A stretch of 64,000 nt of DNA. Source: Bemisia tabaci. Its lineage: Eukaryota > Arthropoda > Insecta > Hemiptera > Aleyrodidae. Positions 20,980 to 30,996 of the stretch are shown here, piece after piece. A program made the translations under genes and the position numbers. The notes under the pieces are model-generated. The model ran no database searches. It was given only the letters and a program-made list of their open reading frames with translations, and was not told where the DNA came from. The stretch covers positions 35,575,131 to 35,639,130 of the forward strand of contig NC_092795.1 in NCBI RefSeq assembly GCF_918797505.1. The letters run 5' to 3'. Each line of letters opens with the position of its first letter. Position 1 is the stretch's first letter.

Positions 20980-22149
20980 CAGGAAAGCTCAAGGGCTTTG
21001 AGGGAAGTTCTCCTTAATCTTTGAACTATTTTCAAGTGCATAAAAAATGTAAAATAAAACATAAGCCACAGGCCACAGCTTAAATCAAAGCAGCTCTCGA
21101 CGCAAACAACCTCTCAATACGGATGAGTCTCAATATCGACAAAAATGTATTTTTCCACGGTTCTGTGAATCATTCTTCGTGACGGTGGGGGTTATACGAT
21201 AGAAAATCTCCTCGAACAAAAGATGTCTCAATCGAAGTTGGGGAAAACAGGCGTCGGATCAGCAAACATTTTGCAGGAAATAGCCACCACTCGGCGTTAA
21301 TCTATATTATTGATTGACGCAAAAGCTTGAAATTCAAGAGGCCGGACTTCGTTTCATCGTTGGTTTAATCTTCTAAACCACTTCACTTCTATTTAATTTC
21401 GAGCCTGAGCTCAGGACGGATTCTACACGAGACAAATGCGATTAATGGTGCTTGCATTATTTTGTCGCTTGGCTGACAGGGCGTAGCTACACATCGAGAT
21501 GAGCCCGGAAAAGCATTGAGTTGTACGGACGACAGGGTTCATTGCAGAGTGTAGTTACGCTATTGTGTCAGGAAGGCGACGATTTGAGGCGGCCACTTGA
21601 CTTTATATTAAGGAAGCTCAGTGGTTGTCGGAAAAATTAAAGACAGGAAAATAGACACATAGGACCACACAGCGCCATGTGATTTGTTTTATATTACGTT
21701 GAAATATACTGTGTACATTTTTATAATCCGTTTAATTTTGTCCCGGTTTGCTTCACTCTGATGAGGAAGCAAACAGAGGATCAGCGGTGATATTGTTGTC
21801 AAATATACAACCATCGAGCTGACATAATCTAAAAATACGCAATTGAAGAATAGGACTTCATCGGTAAATGGTGAGGGTTCAAATCTTACGTAAGGTATTT
21901 TGTTCTTTTTAATTTTTATGCTAGATGAAAACGGAGCTTTAAGCTTTCTGATTGCTCGAACATAAACTCGACCGGTTAATTTATGTATGTATACAGAAAT
22001 CTTTAAGAACGAGTATGTTTTTGTTGAGTACTCACATGTTAAGACGTTTTTACGCAGTTTTGACCCAAAATTGCATTATATTCGGGGAGAGGGGGATGCA
22101 ACTTAGGCCTTTACAATGACAAAGTTGCTTACAAGTGCAGCAGAGCTGA
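20980..22149. other. Non-coding stretch
   Basis: No exon or repeat family recognised. A B-box-like GGTTCAAATC at about 21868 has no matching A box or cloverleaf, so it is not called as an RNA gene. Confidence 0.3.
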
Positions 22150-22345
22150 ACGTCACAGTAAAATGCGTGGCGTGCTTTGCGATATATGTCGATTGATCGC
22201 TCGATCGGTCATACTGCACTGAACATAAAAACGTAGCAAAAGTGTGGTGTGGGTCCAAAAACTGTAGGCCAAGTGACCGGCAACCATTTCAACATATGGG
22301 AAAAGGATCGATAGGGTGTCCGCAACAATGAGCGAGCACTTCAAC
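22150..22345 (-). repeat. Dispersed repeat R2, partial inverted copy
   Basis: In reverse complement it gives TTGTTGCGGACACCCTATCG, ATCCTTTTCCCATATGTT and ATCGCAAAGCACGCCACG, matching R2 at 6840-6930 and 48950-49048. About 60 bp of unrelated sequence interrupts it. Confidence 0.4.
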
Positions 22346-22371
22346 AATCAATTTTTTATCACAGCTTCAAA

Positions 22372-22597
22372 CACTGGAAAAAAACACATTGGATCTAGAG
22401 TCCAGACTCTTAAAAACATCGACAAGAAAAAGTACTCTTGATTCAATCAGAATCTAGCTTAAATAAAGAACCAAGCCGCTTAATTTAAGCGGATTTCGTT
22501 TTGATTCAAGCAAAAATCCGATTGAATCAAGAGTATTTTTTCTTGTCAATGTTCTCAAGAGTCTGGACTCTAGATTCTATGTGTTTTTTTTCCAGTG
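22372..22597. mobile_element. CACTGG-family MITE, copy 11
   Basis: Complete palindrome with AA duplicated at 22370-22371 and 22598-22599. The AA duplication argues against a TA-specific transposase. Confidence 0.7.
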
Positions 22598-22789
22598 AAT
22601 GTGGAAATATCGATGAAGAATCATTGACGCAATGACGCATCGCCACTGGTCACAGATTAGTAACAGCCCCCTTTCACTCACTCCAACGTACTTCCTCCTT
22701 GATCCACCGCCATTTTCTTGGGTCCTAGGGATCTCCATAAGACTCTACGGCCGTATTATCGCTTAAAATGTCCTCCGGGCAGCGCTGCC

Positions 22790-23060
22790 GACTTGAGGAG
22801 CACGATGCGTTTCACGGTTGATCAAGTCGGAGGTATGATCGGCCGTCGTCGCGACGCATCCGCGGCCGAGGTAGCGCCGAATCGACGCCAAAATCGCCGC
22901 TTTCCGACCGGAATCCGCTGCTTCCAACTCGCAGCACCGCAACCGCGCGAGTCGCCAATCCGCGCCGCGCTGACCCGCGGTTTTGCGGTCGACGAGCGCG
23001 GTTCCGAACCGACGACATCCGACGTTTCTCCGAGCTTCCATTCTTGTAACCTCCGCATAT
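22790..23060. other. GC-rich island with overlapping ORFs on both strands
   Basis: Plus (117 codons) and minus (121 codons) frames both cross this CpG-rich patch, because high GC removes stop codons. Arg/Ala-rich translations show no domain. It could be a promoter island or an exon. Confidence 0.25.
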
Positions 23061-23178
23061 GCATCTGGTAGTGGCTCGTGAACATTCACAACTCGTGGAG
23101 ACGATCTCAAATTAGAAAAAGTTTTCAATTTCAGTTGCCTCCTGAAAAACGCTGCTGAGAGAGCTCCGGTTCAGAACG

Positions 23179-23693
23179 CCGTAATGGAGATGTTGCACGT
23201 GTGAGGAATTTGCGATTTGACTGTTGGTGCTGATGTAAAAGTTCGCAAGAAACACGATGGTGCCACTGGTTTTCTCTGAAATCAACTCCCAAGCTCAAAA
23301 AAAGCTCTCAAGTTGAGGTCAAAATGGAGGGGATATCCCACGCTATCTTGAGAGTCCACCTCTACATCAAAACAAACTCTCCATGCAAAGATAGGGAGCA
23401 AATACATTAGTAGGGTTGCCGTGTTTTCAGCTTTGGAGTCCCCAAATATAGTGGCAGCCCTGTCAATGTATTAGCTCCCTATCTTTGCATGGAGAGTTTG
23501 TCTTGATGTAGAAGTGGACTCCCAGGATAGCGTGGGATATCACCTCCACTTTGGCCTCAACTTCAGAGCTTTTTTGAGCTTGGGAGTTGATTTCAGAGAA
23601 AACCAGTGGCACCATCACGTTTCTCACGAACTTTTACCTAAGAATCAACAGTCAAATCGCAAATTCCTCACACATGCAACATCTCCATTACGG
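23179..23693. mobile_element. 515-bp near-perfect hairpin (foldback element)
   Basis: The left arm starts CCGTAATGGAGATGTTGCA and the right arm ends with its complement. Arms of about 240 bp match along their length (for example AACTCTCCATGCAAAGATAG and GAAATCAACTCCCAAGCTCA), leaving a loop of about 30 bp near 23421-23452. Non-coding. It may be a foldback transposon or a hairpin-RNA locus; no target duplication is evident. Confidence 0.65.
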
Positions 23694-23994
23694 GCTGTAC
23701 AGCCATTTCATCCGTACCTCCAGTGGTCCGTTTTTTGAAACCGTTGCTTTGACTGATTTGGCAGGAGCAAAAACTTTAGCACCCGTAATTTTCAGCCTCT
23801 GAGCCTGGAGCGAACATTTTATCTGATATCTTTGTAGCCCTTCTGCGTGTAGGGTGAATTGATTTCTGATCCTTTGGTACCACCTCGAAAATGTTCCCGT
23901 AAAATATGTTGAAGAAACGCGTAATTTTGAAAGGTAGTTCACCAGACTACCTCGCTAAGGAAAAATTTCATGACTGTTGCCAGATAACTTGGTA

Positions 23995-24185
23995 TAAAAT
24001 ATTTATTTTTCTGGAAGTTTTTGAGTATCTTTCCTTGAAATTTTCAGATACTTGAGATGAAATTGCGATCCGAAAAATCTAGGTGACAATATTCACAATT
24101 TTCTCTAAAAACGCGTATTTTATCAAGAGCAATTTGGCAACGCCTGAAAGCTCATGCATCGTCCTTCCTTAACACGCCAGCATAC
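23995..24185 (+). repeat. Dispersed repeat R1, copy 3
   Basis: GAAATTTTCAGATACTTGAG, then ATTTGGCAACGCCTGAAAGC and CGTCCTTCCTTAACACG, match the other R1 copies. Confidence 0.4.
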
Positions 24186-24216
24186 ACTCAATTTCATATA
24201 AGGCCCATTTTTGAAC

Positions 24217-24337
24217 TGGCTGATTATTGAAACTATGTCAGCATGGCAAGACAAGATATAGCCCTATCTCAACCATGCAATATATCGCAAGTCGATGTCT
24301 TATCGGGCTGCTTCAAACTTTCAATAATCGGCCTGCA
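24217..24337. mobile_element. R3-related small palindromic element
   Basis: CTGGCTGATTATTGAAACTA at the left and (complement) CTGCAGGCCGATTATTGAAA at the right, with ATAGCCCTATCTC inside. Related to 19850-19980. Confidence 0.45.
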
Positions 24338-24469
24338 GTCTCTAGTATTTTGCAAAATTGCCTGTGACTAAATATAGACTGGAGTTCCTTTCCGTGTAAA
24401 TGCGTTTAATTAAAGGGTTCCCGCAGGTCACTGGTTCACGTGACCCCCTGAAAAACACGGGCGTCTGCC

Positions 24470-24700
24470 AAGTGGGCCCCGTTCGAGAGGCGGCCTGCCT
24501 GAGTGGCTAATGACTTCGCAGTCAATCAATCACATTATCGGAACCATATACGCGCCGACGCGACACAACGTCGACTGCATTGTGCGCCGCGGCGACTGTT
24601 TATTGGCCGCCTATCGATTCGTCAATCAATGTATCAGCCGCCGCGGTAATGGGGTTAATAGCCCTAGCCCCCCTCCCCCCTGGGGGTTACCCCTGGCTCA
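24470..24700. other. GC-rich island
   Basis: CpG-rich (CGACGCGACACAACGTCGAC, GTGCGCCGCGGCGACTG), with repeated CAATCAAT motifs that homeodomain proteins could bind. An 86-codon plus frame crosses it without other support. Possible regulatory element. Confidence 0.25.
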
Positions 24701-24799
24701 TTGGCGCATATATGATGAGGTGGGTCAAACTGACGACATTATTGAAATAAGGTCTGTACTGCCATGCTGAGGAAGAACGCTGTATGAATATTCGAAGGT

Positions 24800-25010
24800 T
24801 GCCTTTCCTTTGATAAACAATTTATTTGGGAGGAAAGTTATGCATGTTTCTCCTTGAAGTTTTTAGATATTTTAGATTATATTGTGACAAATTTTCCTGA
24901 GAAATTGCGGGAAAAATCCTTAGGTACAACTTTCCCAATAGATTCAAACTGCAAAAGGGGAAATTTGGCGATGTCTGAAGATTTATACGGCGCCTTTCCT
25001 TAGCTTGAGT
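24800..25010 (+). repeat. Dispersed repeat R1, copy 4
   Basis: TTTCTCCTTGAAGTTTTTAG, then GGAAATTTGGCGATGTCTGA and TTTATACGGCGCCTTTCCTT, the most complete R1 copy here. Confidence 0.4.
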
Positions 25011-25035
25011 TAGGTTTAATCCTTGCCGGGTCATA

Positions 25036-25262
25036 CACCGGAAAAAAAACACATTGGATCTAGAGTCCAGACTCTTGAAAACATTGACAAGAAAAAATAC
25101 TCTTTAATCAATCGAATTTTCGCTTAAATCAAAACGAAATCCGCTAAAATTAAGAGGCTTGGTTCTTGATTTAAGCTAGATTCTGATTGAATCAAGAGTA
25201 CTTTTCCTTGTCGATGTTTTTAAGAGTCTGGACTCTAGATCCAATGTGTTATTTTTCCAGAG
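25036..25262. mobile_element. CACTGG-family MITE, copy 12
   Basis: Ends mutated to CACCGG and CCAGAG, with TA duplicated at 25034-25035 and 25263-25264. Confidence 0.65.
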
Positions 25263-25983
25263 TAGCTCCGTGTGGGTGAACTTTCATATACATGCATGCA
25301 CATACTTGATATATAAACTTGGAGATTGAGATTTCTGTACGCAACAAGTCTTGATGAAGAATTTCGATTAATATTTAGATACCTACGAACAAAACAATTG
25401 GAGCCGAATTATAAGTTTCTTTTCCTTGGATGGAATATGGAAGAGGATGACGAGAGGGAATCATCTACCAACAAAAATTGCTTCCCCCTCCGCAAAGACA
25501 TAAGGAAGATTTTGATTCTCTCATTTTAATATTTGGCATCGGTAAGTTAGATTTATCAACGCTGATCGCAATAAAATCAATTTTCATCGTCACCCTGAAT
25601 AATCTATCGGAGCTCATTTTTCCAGTCTGCGCCACCAATACAATAAGTCGTGGCCATTCTTGTACTTGTTATAACTGCGTGCTGTCAGATTTAAGAATAT
25701 TATGTTTTTGTGGACACATAAGCATCATGCTGAGGCCACTGTTATTACCCACGATTCGTTCATTTTTAACGAAAGTTTAAGATTGATTATAGGATGGATG
25801 CTATTTCACAACAGAACTTCTTTGAGATATTCGCAACAAAAGCTTTATAGCAGCTATGAAAAAATTCGAGTAATGTACACAATAAAAAAATTCTTTGGGG
25901 TCCTCATTTGACTTTGTAAGACAAAGAATCCAAGCCCTCTTTTACCTTTTACCTCACCTTTATTCCAACCCTTTTTATTCCTC

Positions 25984-26234
25984 TGTATTGAATACAAATT
26001 TGTTGAAATAGAGATAAATATAATTCTATTTTGACTTAGAGTAGATAGAGCTACAAGTTTTTTCATATCCATCTCCAGCAATGAATTTAGTCTGGTCATT
26101 GTTAATGTTATTGTGGCTACTGTTAAAATAATATTGTTCATCCCCGAATTTATCATGATTGACTTAAATCGAATTATTAAATAAACTCCCGCTGTAACTA
26201 AAGTCGAAGAATGAACAAGGGCTGAAACTGGACC
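25984..26234 (-). pseudogene. nd5: Nuclear copy of mitochondrial nd5 (numt), about 250 bp
   Basis: On the minus strand the frame reads PVSALVHSSTLVTAGVYL, then MDMKKLVALSTLSQ. These are the best-known conserved blocks of NADH dehydrogenase subunit 5, a proton-pumping membrane subunit of complex I. AGA codons fall where nd5 has Ser (MTSLNSLLE and SQNSI), so the sequence evolved under the invertebrate mitochondrial code. The fragment is open throughout, which suggests a fairly recent transfer, but its continuation on both sides is not nd5, so it cannot be functional. The sequence at 25,300-25,980 next to it is not recognisably mitochondrial. Confidence 0.85.
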
Positions 26235-26537
26235 TTTTTATTCAATTTAAAGCAGGGACGTTTGAGGTTCAAAAGCACGGCGGGCGGTGGTTTACACAGA
26301 GAGGTAGTATGTTATCCATCCAGCGTGCGATACAAAACAACTAAGAATTACAATTTACAAGACAGAAAAAACCGATGATAGTAAATATTTTCCTGCCTCA
26401 TCTGTCAATTGATGAAAACGAAATTATTTCTTTGTTGAGGCTCGTCACACGTTACGAAATATTAAACAAAAAATTATAGAATAAAAGTCTGAAAAGGTTA
26501 CAACGTAAGACATGAAAAAAGGCAATTCATTCCCGAT

Positions 26538-26768
26538 CGCTGGAAGAAAGTTTCTTGGGTCTAGTCTAGAGTCCAGACTCTTGAAAATTGGACAAGAGAA
26601 AATACTCTCCGATTTGATCGTATTTTTGCTCGAATCGAGAGCCAAGGCTCTTAATTTAAGCGGATTTACTTTCGATTCAAGCAAGATTTCGATAAAATCA
26701 AGAGTATTTTTTATTGGAAGATTTTTTAAGAGTCTGGACTTTAGATCCAAGGGACTTCTTTTCCAGGG
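26538..26768. mobile_element. CACTGG-family MITE, diverged copy
   Basis: Recognisable by CTAGAGTCCAGACTCTTGAA, GATTTGATCGTATTTTTGCT and AGAGTCTGGACTTTAGATCC. Ends are degraded to CGCTGG and CCAGGG. Part of a spurious 222-codon frame. Confidence 0.55.
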
Positions 26769-26783
26769 TGGCGCCCATCTTTG

Positions 26784-26974
26784 CACGGAGAAAAAAACTT
26801 CGTGCATGGGACCCGAAGTTGAGGTCATATGGATCTCTGAAGTTTTCGGATCTCACATCCGCACTTCCGAACTTGGGCAGTTGGACCTCAAGTTTTTAGA
26901 TGTGTGGTCCGAAAAATTCAGATATCAATATGACCTCAACTTCGGGTCCCGTGCACGAAGTTTTTTTCTCCGTG
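26784..26974. mobile_element. CACGGAGAAAAAAACTTCG-type MITE, copy B
   Basis: A shorter relative of 8400-8708 (191 bp), with TG duplicated at 26782-26783 and 26975-26976. It sits 15 bp from the preceding MITE. Confidence 0.65.
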
Positions 26975-27577
26975 TGGCCATCGACAAACGGCCAATGACG
27001 GTTTGTATTCATTACCCGTCCTTTTTACCGATAATCTTACAGGGCAAATACGATCAACTCGATAGACAATTTTGCACTCTCGGCAATGATAATCCAACCC
27101 ATGATCTATTTTCGCCAATCATGATACAAAAAATCAACAGTATGTCCCTTAACTTCGGCAACGGTGTTGATCTAAAATAAATAGAAAATTCGCGATAGCC
27201 TAAGCTCAACTGGATCCAGTTAGCCCCCTCTGTGGAAGGCTCGAGCCAATCCGGGATCGACCTTCAACTCGATCAAGGCTGGGCTCACAAAAAGCGCCTT
27301 TTGTCCTCTCAAAATTGGATCGGGCGTTCCGTCCAGCGTCGGTATTACGCGACGCCTGACTCAGACCAACATAATGCGCTACAGGATCCACGGATCGCTA
27401 GATCAGAACTTGACCATACCGGGCATGTGCAATGTGCTCGGAGTATCAAATCGAACATGAAAAAGGGCGATCGACTCCTCTGCAAATCATACCAGTCATT
27501 CGTGCATACTACACACATCGAACAAAATTCAATTTCTGAGTTGATAACTTGGTTTCATAGTTCGAATTCCCATTATA

Positions 27578-27797
27578 CAGGGTTATTCAAAAGTCCCGCA
27601 CCACCAGGCCATAATTTTAGTTCTAATTATGATATCGATTTACCGTTTGAGACGTTTTTCCTCATATCGAGGGGTAATTTTTTTCAGGTACTTTCTAGTT
27701 TTTGATTCCCTTGGGGGGAGGGGGCGGGGGGTACCTCAAACATTTCAAATGGCCGACCCCCTCATGGCCAATGGTGCGTGACTTTTAAATAACCCTG
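27578..27797. mobile_element. Mariner-like MITE (TSD TA)
   Basis: Inverted ends CAGGGTTATTCAAAAGTC...GACTTTTAAATAACCCTG, flanked by TA (27576-27577 and 27798-27799). This is the common Tc1/mariner end type. It contains a GGGGGGAGGGGGCGGGGGG tract. The 157-codon frame that overlaps its left half is not a gene. Confidence 0.7.
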
Positions 27798-28155
27798 TAG
27801 CTACCAAATTCTTCAATGAGTCGAGCATCGTAACTCTCTGCGTGGTTAGTTAACGCACCTGCGATAAAAGATACAATTGATATAACGTGCCTCCATCAAA
27901 ATCAAGGCGAGAAATTCAAACTGATGCCCGCTACTTTCAAGCAGTTCCGGGGAAATTGGAATTTTCAGATGGGGATGGAAGGAACTTCCTAGAATTTATG
28001 CTTTAAAGATAAAATTTTTGTTGGGTCAGATTTTTTTTTCCTGTCGATCTATTGCTTGTTTTGTCGTTTTACCGAAGAGACCAGCAGCGACCACTTTCAG
28101 TGCCTAACATCTTAAAACTTCGACTGACCTAATTTTATTGAACTGAATGATACTG

Positions 28156-28430
28156 CCCTGAAAAAAGAATTCGTTTATGAGAACCAAACGTTCAGTGTCC
28201 TATATCATCCCAAATATTCGGTTTGTCAAACTAAGCTTCCGGTTCGTATAACCGAACGTTCGACATATGTGACCAAACTAAGTTCGTCAGACCACTTTAC
28301 CGCACAAGTTCCGTTACACGAACCGAAAGATTGGTTTGAAAAGCCGAAAATTCAGTTTGACGAGGCTATTTATGTGGGATGATATGGAACACCGAACTTA
28401 GGTATATACAACCGAACTTTTTTTTCAGTG
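28156..28430. mobile_element. Palindromic MITE rich in GGTTCG/CGAACC motifs
   Basis: Ends CCCTGAAAAAAGAATTCG and CCGAACTTTTTTTTCAGTG. The interior alternates ACCGAAC and GTTCGGTT motifs in both orientations. CAC...GTG-type ends again, but no clear duplication. Confidence 0.5.
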
Positions 28431-28486
28431 CGCTAAAACAGCAAAATGTATAATATTTGTGAAAAAGAGAGGATGGGAATGGACTG

Positions 28487-28926
28487 CACTAGAAAAAAAA
28501 AACCATTTGACCTAGTGTCCAGACTCTTGAAAACATTGACAAGAAAAAATACTCTTGATTCAATCGGATTTTTGCTTGAATCAAAACGAAATCCGCTTAA
28601 ATTAAGAGGCTTGCACAGAAAAAAATAGATGGTGCTGTCGACAGAACCTTCTGTTCACAAGGCTCCTGTAGTTTCTTTGTTACACTTACAGAATTTTTCT
28701 GTTGTGAGAACAGAACTTTGGTCGTGGGAACAGGGTACTCTGTCCTCATAACGGAAGCTTCTGTGACTCTTGCAAAAGAAGTGTAGGAGCCCTATGAACA
28801 GAGGTATTTTTTTCCGTGTGGTTCTTGATTAAAGCTAGATTCTGATTGAATCAAGAGTACTTTTTCTTGTCGATGTTTTTAAGAGGCTGGACTCTAGATC
28901 CAATGTGTTTTTTTTTTTTTCCAGTG
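28487..28926. mobile_element. CACTGG-family MITE, split by a nested element
   Basis: Ends CACTAGAAAAAAAA and TTTTTCCAGTG with TG duplicated at 28485-28486 and 28927-28928. It is interrupted after AAGAGGCTTG by the element at 28614-28818 and resumes at GTTCTTGATTAAAGC. Confidence 0.7.
28614..28818. mobile_element. CACRG-ended MITE nested inside a CACTGG MITE
   Basis: Ends CACAGAAAAAAATA and TATTTTTTTCCGTG. TG is duplicated at 28612-28613 and 28819-28820. The interior has mirrored ACAGAACCTTCTGTT-type blocks. It must be younger than its host element. Confidence 0.7.
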
Positions 28927-28928
28927 TG

Positions 28929-30732
28929 GCTCTTAGGTGATCGATAAGTTTGTTGGAAAAAATTGAATGCGTCACGGTAGCTGGTCAACTTCAATACAGC
29001 TGGAGGAAGCTATTTTTCAAGCAGCTTCAATTTGCCAACATCTGTTCCGATGCCACGTTCCCACTGGCCTACTCATGGATATGATCCTTTGCCAGCCTGT
29101 TTGCATTCGTAGGGAAAATTGGCAAGCGCGGGAATGGTGAAGTTTGTAGGATGCATCGATAACGTTTCCACGCGGGGAGTCGCGTGGACCGTGACAAACT
29201 GCTCATTGTTCTCGGCTTTTTCTCTGCTTCCAATTTTTTTCAAAATTAACTGACCTGCTTTTGCAAGCCATCGAGGCGCGGTTGGAGCGAGGTGATTTGT
29301 GGCATTTGCGCTGTTTCTCACAGTGTGTGATTCTAATCAAACGCACGACTCGGGAGGAATTTTCGCCGATTATTTAATGAGAAGAAATGAGCCACAAATC
29401 CATCGTGTGATCAGGATTATAAACTCTAAAAACTTAACAATAATTTTGCCTTGATCTGTGATTAGAAAGAAACAAATCAATGTGCATTTGCAGCAAACTT
29501 CAGTATTTAAACTAGAAATATGTGCAACTACACATAATTTTTAAAAATAAAAATACGAAAGTAGTTTTAAAGAAACTTTGTTTGCAATACGGCTTTAACG
29601 CTACAACCAAATCATAAATTATTATTTTCTTACGAACAAACATATGGAAGGAATTCCTCTGCCTTTCAATTAATTAAACCTGATATTCAAAGTCGATGAA
29701 AAAAAGGATGGATTTGACCACCTAAATTTCGTACCTAAGTTAAGCGCCGAGCAAAAAATGAGATGAATTACGCCATCTCTCTAGTAAAACCAAACAACAG
29801 TCATATGAATGTGTTTATAAGCTCTCTGTCTTCCCAAATTTTCATTTTTTGAAGCAGTCTTTTCTAGAGATCTATTGGGCCGAAGGCATAATTTTTGCAG
29901 CTATTGACGGGTAATGAACTCAAGCATTCTTAGATAGAACTAACATACAAAACGGCAGGTTAAACCAGAGAGATGGTTGATTCTACGATATTATTTGGCC
30001 GGCGCGGCGTAAAAATCTGATAAGGAGATCATCCTTTTTACAATCCGCAAACTGTCTTTTCATCCAATTGTTTATACACCTTAGAATCAATTTTTACTTC
30101 ACCTAACTACAACTATACATCACGAAAATGGTACGCGTGAAAAAAGTTAACGTCATTATCAATGAGACGTTACTTTCGAGGTTTAACGCTGCCGCCTGAT
30201 GAAAAGTCTGCTACAAAATCGCATGTAACTCCGCTGGATTAAATTTTCCTGTACGAAGATTGAGATCTTATGGGCTGTAAAAAGTTAGTCTGTGCGAGAG
30301 TAATGCTCCTCAGCTAAGAGAAAGGGAACGGGCACCTGCAGTGGGCCTGCCTTCCCCACGAAAGACGTGGTTGCATCAAAACTATAACACACCTACCTAC
30401 TGATTAAAGCAAGCGAATTCAAGTGATTGTCGCTTCATCAAGCAGTAAAAAAGCTGACAAACACCTATTCCCATTCTTCTATTAGAGAATCGGAATCGAC
30501 CACGTTGCTCCGTGCGGCTGAAGTCCTTGCGCGAGTAAGTGGTCGACACTTAAGATTATACGACTTCAAACGAAGTGCGATTCATGACTCCGTACCGGGG
30601 TGCTCGAAATTACGGCGTGATTCGGACGCAGCTGGCGAATTTTATCGTCATACCCGAAGCCAATGTTGCCATTTTTCCATCAAATTGACCCTGAACTGTG
30701 GCTTTTGGGATTTGATGGGTCAATCTTGCGTT
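28929..30732. other. Non-coding stretch
   Basis: No supportable gene. An 82-codon minus-strand frame (29073-29321) and a 106-codon plus-strand frame (30427-30747) are open but have no domain, signal peptide or splice support; the second runs into the palindromic element that starts at 30733. Confidence 0.3.
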
Positions 30733-30996
30733 GCATATCGACGGTGAAACTGCCAAACCACGTATCTCAGTTTGCGACGATGCACACTTCCTGTAATACT
30801 TTATTTTTGAAATGGAGAACTGCTCAACGTCAATTCCTAAAAACTGCCTTGATTTTTCCTCTTGGTGTGAGGCAAATTTTGGAAAACTTCAAGAAATGAT
30901 GTCCATTTGTTCTTCTTTCAAAAAATAAAATGGGGGCGGAGATTTTTAGACACCGCAAACGAGATACATGATTTGGGAGTTTCAATGCGGATATGC
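30733..30996. mobile_element. Palindromic element GCATATCGACGGTGAAAC, copy 1
   Basis: Left GCATATCGACGGTGAAACTG and CCAAACCACGTATCTC; right mirrored GAGATACATGATTTGGGAG and ATGCGGATATGC. The same element occurs at 35069-35329. Confidence 0.6.

Noticed and set aside
21860..21900. B-box-like GGTTCAAATC suggesting a tRNA or SINE head
   Set aside because: No A box, no cloverleaf and no second copy were found.
22718..23128. Overlapping 117- and 121-codon ORFs on opposite strands
   Set aside because: Both result from low stop-codon density in a GC-rich patch; neither shows a recognisable domain.
25326..25911. Short plus-strand ORFs (67, 100 and 69 codons) next to the numt
   Set aside because: They are in different frames, have no domain, and do not match mitochondrial genes; coding could not be supported.
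26512..27180. 222-codon plus-strand ORF
   Set aside because: It is built from a diverged CACTGG MITE, a CACGG MITE and the AT-rich DNA after them; palindromes keep frames open by chance.
27232..27705. 157-codon plus-strand ORF
   Set aside because: Its second part lies in the mariner-like MITE and the first part has no domain, start context or splice support.
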